From: Prostheceraeus crozeri
Taxonomy: Eukaryota; Platyhelminthes; Polycladida; Euryleptidae
DNA: 64,000 bases
Direction of reading: 5' to 3'
Assembly: GCA_907163375.1 (NCBI GenBank)
Contig: CAJQUW010002182.1
Location: 1 to 64,000, forward strand
The position numbers were made by a program, and so were the translations under genes. The notes beneath the pieces were generated by a model. The model did no database searches, was not told the DNA's origin, and saw only the letters and a program-made list of their open reading frames with translations. This document shows positions 12,140-23,213 of the stretch, piece after piece. How positions within the stretch are numbered: the first letter of the stretch is position 1; every line of letters starts with the position of its first letter.

Positions 12140-12830
12140 TCCGGCAGTCAGAGCGAGTTTCTTCAGGGAAGGAGACCGAAAATGAGACTTTCACTGAATG
12201 ATGCACACCCAATGCCTCCTGCGAATCGGCACGTCTGCCGAGTTCTAGTGAGTTCCTCTTCTTGTCAGACAGGGTGATAGTGAAACACATGTAAATCCAA
12301 TGGGACGCAGATTGCAGCTTTTGGCTAAAATGAAATGTTCTATATTTTCTCTTATCAAGTATAGAGTCATTATTTTTGGCATGGAATGTCTTCAGGTCAT
12401 TTCCTATGATGTGCATGTGCTATTATCATGCATCTGATCGACAATGTATGTGAGATTGTGGTTAAATGTGGATAAAGTTGCTGAAAATGTTTGTGTTTGC
12501 CGACATCCAGAAGCTCGCCAAATCTAAATGTGTATAGCGTCATAGACAGGGGTGAATGAAGATGAAATGATATGACCTGAAGACATTCCATGTCAAGAAT
12601 GATGACTCTGGGCTTAGTACTTTTCGTTTAATCAGAGGAAACATAGAAAATTTCATTTTAACCAAAAGCTGCAATCTGCCTCCCTTTGGATTCACATGTG
12701 TTTTTCTTTGATCCTGTCTGACAAGAAGAGGATCTCACTAGAACTCGGTAGACGCGCAGATTCGGAGTAGGCATAGGTTGCACATCATTTTCGGCCTCGT
12801 TCCCTGCACAAACTCGTTCTGGCTGCCGGA
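12140..12830. mobile_element. Fold-back element, copy b, with arms of about 290 bp
   Basis: The ends read TCCGGCAGTCAGAGCGAG on the left and the inverse CTCGTTCTGGCTGCCGGA on the right. The arms continue inward for nearly 300 bases, including CCGAAAATGA, GCCGAGTTCTAGTGAG, TTGTCAGACAGG, ACACATGTAAATCC and GACATTCCATG, leaving a short loop near 12420-12540. No coding sequence is present. No clean target duplication was found. Confidence 0.75.
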
Positions 12831-13867
12831 ATAACTAGCGTGAAGCGCAAGTTTAATCGAGATCGGTGTAACCGGATGGTCGTCACAGATACCCCTAAGT
12901 GCTGCGGACTAGCTGCGCCTATCCTATTTACATTGAAGGGCGTCGTGCACCTTCTGAGGTCGGTTGCATGTCGGACATCGGACTGTTTTCCATCTACTGT
13001 TGTGATCACAGAATTAGACAGGTCGTCTAAACAATCTAATTATGTGGTTGTGATAGACGGAATGAGATTTCTATGACACAAATCATCAATGGGAGAGTGA
13101 TTTCTGACTTTTCTACTTCGACAATCGCAATCCAAGGACTATTTTGCCCAAATATCAGCAGTTGAGACGCGTCTCCTGATCTTGGAAATGTCTATCTTAT
13201 CCACTCTTCCACAGAATTGCAGCCTGTCTAATTTGTCAGTCATAATTATTGTGGGTGTGAATGAACAGTGGCTGTGCAACAATTTGAAATGCTCAAGTTA
13301 TTCGTTCATGGGAGCTCACAATACGACCCTTAACTTATATCTTCTAAACAGTAATCGGGAGTGTCACTCTATAGAAGATTATCAGATAAGTTGAGAACAA
13401 TAACAACTTTCTCATCTTCGTTTCAGATACTCATTTCGCAGTAAATAAAATACCATTCATCTCCAAATGCATTCATGAGTTCGATTTCATGGTTGAAAAA
13501 GTATGAAAGTGCACTGATAAGGAATTTTGTCGTTCATTTGGTAAAATTGTCTTCACAGAAGATCAGATTTGTCGGATAGCTATGTCGAAAATCAGTCATG
13601 TCTCTGTGCGAACATCTGACAACGTGTGGTGTCAAGTTTCAGTGCGGGGGGTAGAGCAAGACGCGAGGGATTTGGATTTTCGTATCTCGTAGGCAAGCCG
13701 CGCGTCATTTTTTGTCTCAAATTACTTGGACCCGTGGTCCCGCGAGTCTCTGTGTGAACAGCCCCATATGTTTGTTAAGGTTTTGAACGAAAATCCTTGA
13801 CGCGTGGGACGTGGGAATGAACCTTAAGTCTAGAGCCATACTTTTTGGGATGGAGTCATTTTTCCCT
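12831..13867. other. Non-coding stretch
   Basis: Short open frames occur on both strands but none resembles a protein I know. There is no obvious repeat. Confidence 0.3.
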
Positions 13868-14340
13868 TTCGATTTGTACGTGCTTTTCTTTGATCCTGTC
13901 TAGCGTGAAGAGGAACCGGGGAGAGCTCGGCAGACTCGCAAATTCGTAGGGGCTTTAGGGATTGACAACATCGGTCTGTCGCAGATCATTGAATATCTGA
14001 GGAAAATGACAGCATCTAAGTCAATAAATGACACCAACACCGTTGATTCCACGACCGCACACGCCTGACCTAGGAATCGAACCGAAGTCCGCGGTGGAGA
14101 CGAGCTAGAACTTTCTTCACTAGGCCACGCTGACAGTATAACACGAATGCGAGTGAAGGCAGAAGTCATCTCCAAGTGTCGTCGCATCTCCTGGTTCGAT
14201 TCCGTCAGGCGAGTGCGGTCGGGGAACCAAAGGTTTTGGTATCTTTTATTGACTCAATCCTTGTCATTCACTTTAGAGCCTGAGAAAGTACATAATTTCG
14301 TGAAAGTTTCAATTTCGGTCTCGTTTCCTGCAGAATCCCA
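13868..14340. mobile_element. Fold-back element, copy c, with a tRNA-like arm
   Basis: The left side carries the family arm (GATCCTGTCTAGCGTGAAG, then GAGCTCGGCAGACTCGC). Inside are two inverted segments of about 110 bases: 13985-14085 and, in reverse complement, 14190-14285. They share CTGAGxAAAxTGACA, AAGTCAATAAATGACACCAA, CGACCGCACxCGCCTGA and GGAATCGAACC. The right part has TTTCGGTCTCGTTTCCTGCA, an end motif also seen in copy b near 12795. Confidence 0.6.
14066..14134 (-). repeat. tRNA-like segment, probable SINE head
   Basis: On the minus strand this reads GTCAGCGTGGCCTAGTGAAG and ends in GGTTCGATTCCTAGGTC. TGGCCTAGTGA is close to the RNA polymerase III A box, and GGTTCGATTCC (14073-14083) matches the B box consensus. 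A second GGTTCGATTCC on the plus strand at 14193 belongs to the inverted partner arm. The stem pairing expected of a working tRNA is poor and the copy lies inside a repeat, so a SINE head or tRNA relic is more likely than a tRNA gene. Confidence 0.5.
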
Positions 14341-14493
14341 TTCTGGGGCTGAATTAATATTTATATGGTCGAATGAGCAGTTTCTATTGATCATCTGAGC
14401 TGAGCACCAACGCCATGGGTTGTACTAGGGATTAATATCATTATTTATGGTCTACATTATTCAAACCAACTGGAATTGATTAATCTATTCAAA

Positions 14494-14499
14494 GCTTAC
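14494..14499 (-). other. Splice donor of the receptor exon
   Basis: On the minus strand the exon ends ...CGAACG followed by GTAAGC. Reading through gives a stop within four codons, which supports a splice junction here. Confidence 0.6.
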
Positions 14500-15162
14500 C
14501 GTTCGCAGGATCAATCCGTAAGCACCAACGATAATAATCAATGGTAGAATGAATTCTAGGATTAGTAGAAGCCCCACATAGACAGTATCCTTCAGCGGAC
14601 CGTTATGCCATCGAATACTGCATCCCACTCCGTCTTTAACGAATTCATTTAGACCGAAGAACGGGCAGATGGACCACACCATCGCGTAGACTGACGAGAA
14701 TATGATTCCGAAAGTCGCTAAACGATTACACATTCGCTTACTATGATCACTATTCAATGTCCTGGACATGATATAATGACGAAGCAAAGCCAGTGTCGTG
14801 ATGATGTTAATTTTCAATAGTCCACATAAGAACATGACGAAAGCGTGCATGGAACACCACACCTGAGGCAGGGCGTCACAGCCCCTAACCGCTACAAAGC
14901 TCGCAATTGGTCCTGCGAAGGTGGCGGCCAGTGCGTCAGCGAATAAGAGAATGAGAATACATTTGTACGTAGCATTATAATAAAGCTGGTGATAGAGAAA
15001 TGTGGACAAAGTTGGCATAATGACGAAAAGACCTAAAATATTTTCACCGATCAAGAAGACTGAGACTGTCGTATCGACTAGACACGGAATGGTGTAGTTG
15101 TTAGTGGTTGTGTCTCTGCGGTATAATGTAGAAAAATGCTCTTCAAATGGATTCACTGACAT
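14500..15162 (-). CDS. Rhodopsin-family (opsin-like) receptor, 5' coding exon
   Basis: This exon encodes about 221 residues with five hydrophobic segments that fit TM1-TM5 of a class A receptor. An NYT glycosylation site precedes TM1. The TM2 region reads LLFADALAATFAGP. The TM3 entry has the conserved cysteine (VWCSMHAF), and TM3 ends in LALLRHYIMSR, where most family members have (D/E)RY. TM4 carries the conserved Trp (YAMVWSICPFFG). Loop 2, FVKDGVGCSI, is close to the opsin pattern and supplies the disulfide cysteine. TM5 has the usual proline. Reading continues only to LILRT, where ACG is followed by GTAAGC, a good splice donor, so TM6, TM7 and any retinal lysine lie in later exons not found here. 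The start chosen is the first ATG in the open frame; the frame extends upstream to 15315 without an ATG. Ligand is unknown. Confidence 0.7.
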
Positions 15163-15558
15163 GCTGACAGGATTCTGAGTCCCTTTCTTCTCATTCGAAT
15201 GCGTTGAGAGAGTTAGATTATAAGAATACTCCCAGACAAGCTCTGATTGGACGACTGGTGTAACCAATGAAGTAAGGGATGGATTTTCCTTCGCCAAAAT
15301 TGTTTCAGATGATTGATGAGATGTTTACAAGAGTGCTTTGCAGTGATAGGAGCTTTTGTTGTTTACAATGTCTTGCACTTCGGGAATGTCTGTAACCGGA
15401 ATTGCTTTGAAAATGATCGTGGTATTTATGGATTATCTCCCACCCCCACATTTCCAAATTTGTCTAAAATCCGCATAAATGAAACAATCGTCACAAAGTA
15501 CATGTAAGTGAGGATATTTCCTACCCACATGCCAACATTTGTGCGAATCCGACAAGTA
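15163..15558. other. Upstream flank of the receptor exon
   Basis: This should hold the 5' untranslated region or an upstream intron. The receptor frame stays open to about 15315, then meets a stop. No promoter motif stands out. Confidence 0.3.
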
Positions 15559-17071
15559 GGGTAGAGTGGGTTAAGACACTCCCTTAAGCGAGATTGTACT
15601 ATTTAGGCATTATTGCGCTTCTTTCTGACAGATCTTGCCATAATAAATTATTTCAGTGTACACTGTAAACCGTTGACTGACAATTGACAGACATTTATCG
15701 TCAAAATCTATTTTGTCGGTCATTGTTAGTTCTTGTAGGATGATTGCCACTGAACATAAACAATAGGCCTATCTGACAAAAAGCGACAAAAAGAATAGCA
15801 GTGAATTATAGCTTAAATTTTATCAAAAATGTAGATAATTAATTAAATTTTGTCAAAATAAATCATGGTTTTGCCACACAACAATGCAGATTGCCCAAAA
15901 GTCAAGCAATCACTAATCAAAAAAATGAATCAAAATTCAACAGTTTTTGTTTAGTTAATTTGCACACAAAGCATCTGTTTCGATGTCGGTGGAGAACCTA
16001 CAAATTCGTCGGATATTGCAGGATATTGGAGGTGACAATCGTCGGTTGATTTTGTCAGTAATTTTGCAGGACAATTGTCGGTCTACGGTTTACAGTGTAT
16101 GTACTAGTTACATGGACAATGACTATACCTAGAAATTCAGAGAAGATACTATGTATTATTTTCGTCTTTCAAAAAGTAACGTAAGAGGCGTAACCGCGGG
16201 GTAACCCACTCCTAACTTTTAGAACTATCAAACATCTTTAGGAAAATTTGTATATTAGGCTAATGTGATATGATCATCTAATAAAACCAAAACAAACTGT
16301 TTTCCAGTCATTTATTCTATAACAAACAGAGGCCTATAGAAAAAGATTAGGCGGAAGCACCATCACTATTCGCATATTTCACAAATCTAACTTGGCATAT
16401 TGTCGGTAGTACATTCCTCATGCGTCCACTGACTGCATTGTATACACTGTATACACTTTTCGCGTGGTCGGCTATTTGAATGCATTTCGTTGCATACAAT
16501 GCATGCGCATTCTGAATCGTCTCTTGGGATTGACTTGGCCGTCAAGGAAATAATCATGAATTTAACTTGATATCAATGCCAGTAAAGGCAGGAGACATGA
16601 ATCAAATGACAACGAAATCGTAAAAACTTATTATGGTGGTAGATGCCCTGGGGGGGAGGGTTAGGGGTCTTACCCACCATATAGGGGGTGTCTTTTCCCC
16701 AACTGGATCTTCTTTTCCTCAATATGTTTTTGAATGAAAGCCTTAAACTGAATTAATATATAAATAAAAATTTTTATATATTAATATTCAGATCACATCT
16801 AGTGATGCGTAAACTTGAATTTCCAGCACAGAAGATATCAAAATGATGTCTTATTGCTTCATACTATTTCATTTAACTTCAAAAAAGGTTACATCAAAAA
16901 AGTATCGAAAATGAAAAAAAGCGGCATATTTTCTAAACTAATGATGAAAACTCAATGATTTTTCGATTCCAACACATTTTTCTATGAGTATTATCCCTGA
17001 GAGGGGTAAAATATCTTGCATCATTTTCTACTTCAGAGAAATCGATTGGGGAGTTTTACCCCACTCTACCC
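15559..17071. mobile_element. TIR element with GGGTAGAGTGGG ends, TA-flanked
   Basis: The left end is TA followed by GGGTAGAGTGGGTTAAG; the right end is the inverse, TTTTACCCCACTCTACCC followed by TA. The interior has further short CCCAC and GGGGT motifs (around 16195 and 16650) and no long open frame. A second short TIR element is nested at 15661-16097, so the host element was about 1.07 kb before that insertion. It is non-autonomous; the superfamily is uncertain, with TA duplication favouring a Tc1/mariner-like source. Confidence 0.7.
15661..16097. mobile_element. Short TIR element, CACTGTAAACCG family, copy 1
   Basis: The 437-bp element starts CACTGTAAACCGTTGACTGA, ends with the inverse CGGTTTACAGTG, and is flanked by TA on both sides. 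Its interior repeats GACAATTGTCGG-like motifs in inverted order. It is closely related to 21589-22015 and has no coding capacity. Confidence 0.85.
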
Positions 17072-17889
17072 TACTTTTTGAATTAGTGGCGATGACTTGA
17101 AGTGCGGCGATGTCTACAGCTCAAGGTTGGACCTTGGGTTTTGGGTCGACCGTGGGTAAGTGATGCAAAACTTGGGTCTTACTTTAATACTGCAAATATT
17201 ATAACTCAAGTTATAAAAGTTAATATTTTGATTTGAATCTTAGGAGAACTTCATAATAAGAGCACAAAGTTCTGTTTTTTATCAAATTTCCACTCAATTC
17301 TCAGAATATTTCAAAAATGAAATACTCGTGATTACTGACTAGCCAAGCTGGTACTTCTATTCTTTCCCCCCACATTTTTCAAGTTTTCCAAAATCATCAA
17401 ATTTCGCCAAAGTTAGGCACATCGGGTTTAGAATAGACTTCATCTGTCACTGAGTGACACTACAATATGACTGAGAAGTCTTACTTGAACCCTGGGATGA
17501 AGGATTGGTCCCTTGGATACTCAGTTAGAATACAATGCTGTGATCATGAACTTCGTGGGATTGTTGTCTACAAACAAATGACGAGCAGTTGTCTAATTCT
17601 GAGGCTGTAAATATTCTACAAGTAAGATAAGAGTGGGAAGAGTAAATTTGGGGGGGGAGGAATAGAAGTACCGCCAAGCTTATTTCATTTTTGGCTTGAC
17701 AATACCGCGCATTGTAAGTTCGCACATATTGTATTTGTTGAAAGCTTGCATATATTTTGTTGCATTCGTGGATATTGAATATCTTCGCGCCCCTAAACTG
17801 TCTGCGATAGCCGACAGATATCCGAAAATGACTTTATTCCAATTTCGTATTGTAAATATGTGTTGAACTGTGCACTCACTACACAGGTA
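17072..17889. other. Non-coding stretch
   Basis: There is no recognisable gene. The part next to 17889 may be the continuation of repeat A to the left of the nested TIR element, since repeat A sequence resumes at 18898. Confidence 0.3.
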
Positions 17890-18896
17890 CACTGTAAATC
17901 GCTGGATACGAAAATTACATACAAACACATACCAAGTTTACATACAATTTGAAACCAACATTTGATACGAGATTCTGGTATATATAAAGAAATCTGGTAT
18001 GTTTTTCATACGAATAGCCATTTACTTTCGTATGTGATTGGTATGTAAACGATACGAACTATGCTAACTGTGATTGGCTGTTTTACGTTGAAATACGAAT
18101 TCTTGGTATGTTTTATATACGAGACCCGATGCAAATTGGTATGTGTTTCGTATGTCTTTCGTATGAATAGCTTTATGTCATATGGCAAAAAATATGTTAT
18201 AATACATACTACTTACAAATAACTTTTTCCAGTAATACCAGCCGTGAATATTTCTTTGTGAAAGTGTGGTATTTAACTAGATTAGATTTGTTGTGGGATT
18301 AAAGCCGCATGTCATCTTTGCAACTTGTCTTATAGCATTCACAAGACTATTAGACTATTACATGTATTAGCTCATTTCCTTGAACTAAATTGATAAACAT
18401 CATTTCAATAAAACGATAACTTTTCATCAACCATGTTGACTTATATATCTCAAACATAACTATTTTTGCGTTCATGAATTATAATGTGTCTATATTTTGG
18501 ATTGATAATATGCTTAGTTCCAAAATTACATAATGCATAATTGTTGATGGTCAAATACTTATTGATTATTTATGAAATGCCTCGGACTTACATGTATTAA
18601 AATCGAATTCAGTATTGTTAGTTTGACTATAAAATGTCATCATATCACTACTTACAAAGCAGTAGTAGCATTAGTGTGATCTTTATTGACAAAAAGCCTT
18701 AAATCAACATACTTTGGACATGATTGATGCTTTCTTTTAACATTGTGCTGGTATGGCTTTAGTATGTAAAGCATACCACACTTGAAATAACATGCGAAAA
18801 GCATACAAATATATACCAAGATCATACAGAAATATACCAAAAAAATATTTTGGTATGCATCCTTCGTATGTGATTGGTATTGAGCGATTTACAGTG
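17890..18896. mobile_element. Short TIR element, CACTGTAAATCGC family, 1.0 kb copy
   Basis: The ends are CACTGTAAATCGCTGGATAC and the inverse GAGCGATTTACAGTG, with flanking TA. The outer part is dense in CATACGAA and GGTATG motifs in inverted arrangement. A second copy lies in opposite orientation at 51898-52895 and a degraded one at 11857. No transposase is encoded. Confidence 0.85.
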
Positions 18897-19006
18897 TATA
18901 GTATTTATCAAGTCTGTATATATTTCTGAATGATAAAATGAAAGCAATTACTTTGTTATGAGCAATGTACAACTCAATCATAATTAAATCAAAGATCTTC
19001 AATTAT

Positions 19007-19225
19007 CACTCTAAACCAGCACCTCCTAAATCACACACTAAAGCAAGACACTATTCGTAGCTACTAAAAAAATCTTAAAGCAAAGCGTTTTAGGAGGTTA
19101 GCGCACTAGGGTTATTGTTCTCTTTAGTATGTCAGCATTCTATTTCAAGCAACTTCCTAAAATTCTAGTGTGTTGCGCTTTAGGATGCAGGTTTCTTCGA
19201 TTTTAGGATGTGCCAGACTACAGTG
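19007..19225. mobile_element. Short TIR element, AGCACCTCCTAAA family, copy a
   Basis: It begins CACTCTAAACCAGCACCTCC and ends with TGCCAGACTACAGTG, an imperfect inverse. Repeat A copy 1 (near position 115) shows the uninterrupted site. The interior carries inverted motifs such as CTTTAGTGTG and TCTTTAGTATG. Related copies are at 28460, 28901 and 48599. Confidence 0.8.
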
Positions 19226-20649
19226 ATAGTTAGTATATCAGTGTAGGTTAAATTAAAGGAAAGCTTTATAACGTAATACGTGTACTTGGGCTACTGATTA
19301 CACTTATTGCAGTAAAAAAAGTCGCTTCCCACTAAAACCACACTTCTCATGGGCCCCATAGGACCTTTGTCCCCTTTGTCCATAGCATTGTACACAATGC
19401 TTTCCCTACGATGGTGAGCAGCGATGGCTTTGCAAACAATTAACTTCACTGACCTCCACTGGCTGGACTCTATTTTTTTTTGATAGATGCTAATATTTCT
19501 CTATTATAAATTCAATTTTTGAGGTTGTGCATCTTAAATGTAAAGGACCGCACTTGGTTGGGTTTGAGCGTCCAGGATGAAGCGGTCGAAACGCGATCGT
19601 CCTGACCAAGTTCCCGTTGATGACCTCATTAAAAATAGTCAAATAATTTCCATACATATTTTGTAGAATTCTATTTCACGTTTTAGCTTAAGGAACTAAT
19701 ATTAATTCTCTTACACACTTGGTAGATTTTAGATAGCGTAATCCCGCTTTGTTAGCTAGATCTGGTATTTTGATTGGAAACAGACCTGTCTTCTTATTAT
19801 CTGAATGGGCAGACTGTTAAATAGGATATTTTCAATATATTAGTGATAAACATAATTTTGAACAGAACGACTTACTCGCAAATTCATTACACATGGGGAG
19901 AGGAGAAGCGTTGTTTGTCCTTCTAGTAAGCATTTTGAAAATGTTTAGACATTTTAGGATATAAAAATTTTCTTTTAAATCATATTTTGAACCTATTGAA
20001 AATTAACTAGTCATTAGCTTGTCTGTTTTTTTTTAATTTTGTTACCTTGGCGCACTTTGCTACGTTGAACTGTCATTATAAGAAAAATAATAATTGCAAT
20101 GATTTGTTGACACAAAATCCATTTCTAGCATTTTAATATGAGCAATTAATTGCGATGTAATCAATTTTTGATCACCCTAGGATAAGACTGAAGAAGCATG
20201 ACTGTCAAGGCAGACACATCACATCGATCTGATAAACTGAAATTCTTATGTGCCTGATTAAGACGCATTTAAAAAACAGCTGAAGATATACACTCACTTC
20301 TCCAGTTTACTATGATGTTATAGAATCAGCGTCTTGAGTTGTAGACCTACTTTAACTGCTTTATAACTATAATTCAATTGAGAATTCGAGAATTCTACAC
20401 TCGGCAAAAGGGCTAGAATGCATAACCAAATTCTAAAAGTTGGCTTCGAACTTCATTTTATTCTTCATGTGGTGGAAGACAAGATTCGGTTCCTTAACCC
20501 TTTATATTTGGTTGTTCCTTAACCAACCGAATTTCACTGAGGCCGAGTTAACTCGGATCGAGACAGCAAGACAATATCACTAATCTAATTTAGATAATTC
20601 TCATCGTGTCTCTGAAGGGTTTAATCACTTCATACTAGAAACGAGTTAC

Positions 20650-20707
20650 CTTAGTATTCGTGAAATTGGAACACTCAAGCAGCACGAGCTAACTCGGGAT
20701 TCGTGAA
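20650..20707 (+). repeat. Single unexpanded 43-bp unit in repeat A copy 2
   Basis: Copy 2 holds just one unit, with CACTCAAGCAGCACGAGC and then GGGATTCGTGAACAATGG. It is the same form as the final unit of the array at 7530-7572, so the array grew from this seed. Confidence 0.85.
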
Positions 20708-21588
20708 CAATGGAAGGGAAAAAATTATCTGTCAGTGATAGTTACCTGCCCTACAAATGCCAGGTAACTCGGGCTCAGTTTTATGAAAGGTAACTGCTGA
20801 ATACGGAGCCAGTGATATTTCCACGCCTGCCGATACGAGTTAACTCGGCTCAGTTTCCTGCTGTGCTTCATTGTCACCGTCACCAGTCAACTGTTGACAA
20901 CGGTCGATACGATTTAACTCGGACTCAGCCATTAAAGCGCTTAAAACTTAAACGACAGGAACGTTGCTGATGCTGATAGAATTGGCGCTTAATTTCGAAG
21001 AATATTAAAGACTACGAGGATACGGAGTCATTCTTCAATGTTTTGCTGGCAGTCTGCAATTTTCAGCGATGTAAATCTTCAGGAAAATGCAGCACAACAT
21101 AGAAAGCATGAATTCTTCACGTTCTCTGCTACAAACTCCAATCTTATTCTGTCATAGTAGCGATTGCAAACAAAGCAACTGAATGCATGTGACCTCTTAG
21201 AATTAGATAGAAAGAACATTTCAAATCAGATGACAGGAAGCGGTATATGAAACAATTGGATGTTTCATCTTTTGATAAACATTCCATTCTAAGATATTTC
21301 CTGTATATCCTCTCGGAATAAAAGTTCATGCTTTACTACTACACGTTAAAGAAAATAATTCGGTTACATGCTTTTATGATTTCGATGAAAGATGTCAAAT
21401 CAACAACATGGTGTTCACTGGTTTATTAGAGAACTGATGTTTTATATAACAGTGGATATCTTAGGATGAATTCAGTGGATACCTTCCGAACATCGGAAAC
21501 TTTATGAAGAATTTTGGACATGAAAATCATGCTAATTAAAGAAATAGTTTTCGAACAATTTCATATATATATATTGGGATAGAGAGTA

Positions 21589-22015
21589 CACTGTAAACCG
21601 TAGACCGACAATTATCCTACAAAATTGCTGACAAAATCAACCGACGATTGTTACCTCCAATATCCTGCGATATCCGACGAATTTGTAGGTCCTCCACCGA
21701 CATCGAAACAGATGCTTTGTATGCAAATTAACTAAACATAAGCTGTTGAATATTGATTTTTTTCGATTAATGATTGCTTGACTTTTGGGTAATCTATTAT
21801 TGTGTGGCAAAGCCATGATTTATTTTGACATAATTTAATTAATTATCTACATTTTTGATGAAATTTAAGCTATAATTCATTGCTATTCATTTTGTCGCTA
21901 TCTGTCAGATATTGTAGGTATTCAGTGGCAATCATCCTACAAGAACTAACAATGACCGACAAAATAGATTTTGTAGGATAAATGTCTGTCAATTGTCAGT
22001 CAACGGTTTACAGTG
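21589..22015. mobile_element. Short TIR element, CACTGTAAACCG family, copy 2
   Basis: This copy is 427 bp, in opposite orientation to the one at 15661, with TA at both sides. The ends are CACTGTAAACCGTAGACCGA and the inverse AACGGTTTACAGTG. The interior includes the AT-rich tract TAATTAATTATC shared with copy 1. Confidence 0.85.
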
Positions 22016-22017
22016 TA

Positions 22018-22970
22018 GTGGTTGCAGTTGATCAAATATCACGAAATCTAGACGGAAGGCTTCAGATGCGTTAAGACTAAAATTGATAAAATGTCAGCCA
22101 ACTGATTTCCATTCTTATATTCTGCAAAATTCACGGCTTTTATCCATTTTGTAGCGGTGACCATATACATCCATACAAACTGGATTAAAGATATAAAAAA
22201 TAAATATAGTCATCGCATAATTTTAACTTTCACCTGCATCTGCCATGGAAGTGAAGTCAATAAAGCTATCAATATTATTAAATCTAATAAGACCCTCATA
22301 TCAACTTCTTTTTATATCTCTTAAAATTCAATAAAGTTTATTTTTTTTGACTTTTAGTTTGTATGCATGTTGAAGCTTCAGTAAAAATTTGAGCAAAATC
22401 GACCTGCTCTAAGGTCAGTTTTAAAGGTCATTTTTAAAAGTACTTTATAGAAAATTGATGGTTTTCATTTCCAGTAGTATTGATTATTTATTGTGTCTGT
22501 ATCATATTTACAAGATATTTAGACATGTGCAATTCAAGATTGCTAACATACACATTCCTCTTATCTCCCAAAATGAGTAGCCTCCATGTGTATTGTCATG
22601 CATAATTGTACATGTACATGCAGATATTATTCCGGAAATGAGTTGTCGTAATACGTAACCCACAGAATAATGCAAATTACATATCACCATTCGAAAGATT
22701 GCATTCAGAATGTATCATAACCTTGTCTTTATAGTGAATAAGTCATTAGAACGAGACAAAAAATGCAGAAAAGTGCAATAGTACATGAAAAGATATTATT
22801 TACGTTCAAATTTGAAATTGCTATTCATAGTAATAAAATTAACGTACAATATTATGCATATAGCACCAAATACAAATTTTACAGTTGTTCAAGCAGTTAT
22901 TCACAGTTCCTGCACAGAAGTTGTCATTCGGGTCGCTTCTGTCTCAGGTAGCGAGTGCTCACAGCTGGAA
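22018..22970. other. Non-coding stretch
   Basis: AT-rich sequence with no recognisable gene or repeat boundary. It includes the sequence just upstream of the THAP-like fragment. Confidence 0.3.
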
Positions 22971-23213
22971 ATGACGGTTTGGTGTGTTGATGTATATCGA
23001 AATGGGTGCCGTGAAGCAACAAATGATCCTGAAAACCAATCTGTGACATTTTATCGATATCCTCCTAATGAACAGAGGACACCAATTTGGATCAAACGCA
23101 TCCTCTCAGACAGTGCTTTGTGTCCTGTCAACGCTTGCCGTCCTCTCCGACATGATTTTAGTCTTTTCAATGCTTACCCATCTGCGTTTTCATTCTTGTG
23201 CATATTTGATTGA
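22971..23213 (+). pseudogene. THAP-domain-like fragment
   Basis: The frame opening at this ATG reads MTVWCVDVYRNGCREATN, then SVTFYRYPPNEQRTPIWIKR. The F-x-R-(F/Y)-P motif followed about nine residues later by a Trp and an Ile-Lys-Arg run is typical of the THAP zinc-binding DNA domain. The leading cysteines are spaced wider than in the family (seven residues instead of about four), and the later C-x2-H pair is not seen before the frame ends. The open frame extends upstream to 22785 without family similarity. THAP domains occur in host regulators and in P-element-type transposases; I cannot decide which. It is probably a decayed fragment or one exon. Confidence 0.35.

Larger units (their letters stand above)
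18898..21588 (+). repeat. Repeat A, copy 2
   Basis: It matches 1-141 and then 3216-8436 in order and orientation. It lacks the piggyBac insertion, the extra 900 bp and the array expansion of copy 1, but has its own short TIR insertion at 19007-19225. Both outer edges coincide with TA-flanked short elements, so neither marks the true end of the repeat. Confidence 0.8.

Noticed and set aside
14066-14134. Functional tRNA gene
   Set aside because: Promoter boxes are present but the acceptor and anticodon stems do not pair well, and the segment is one arm of a repeat element.
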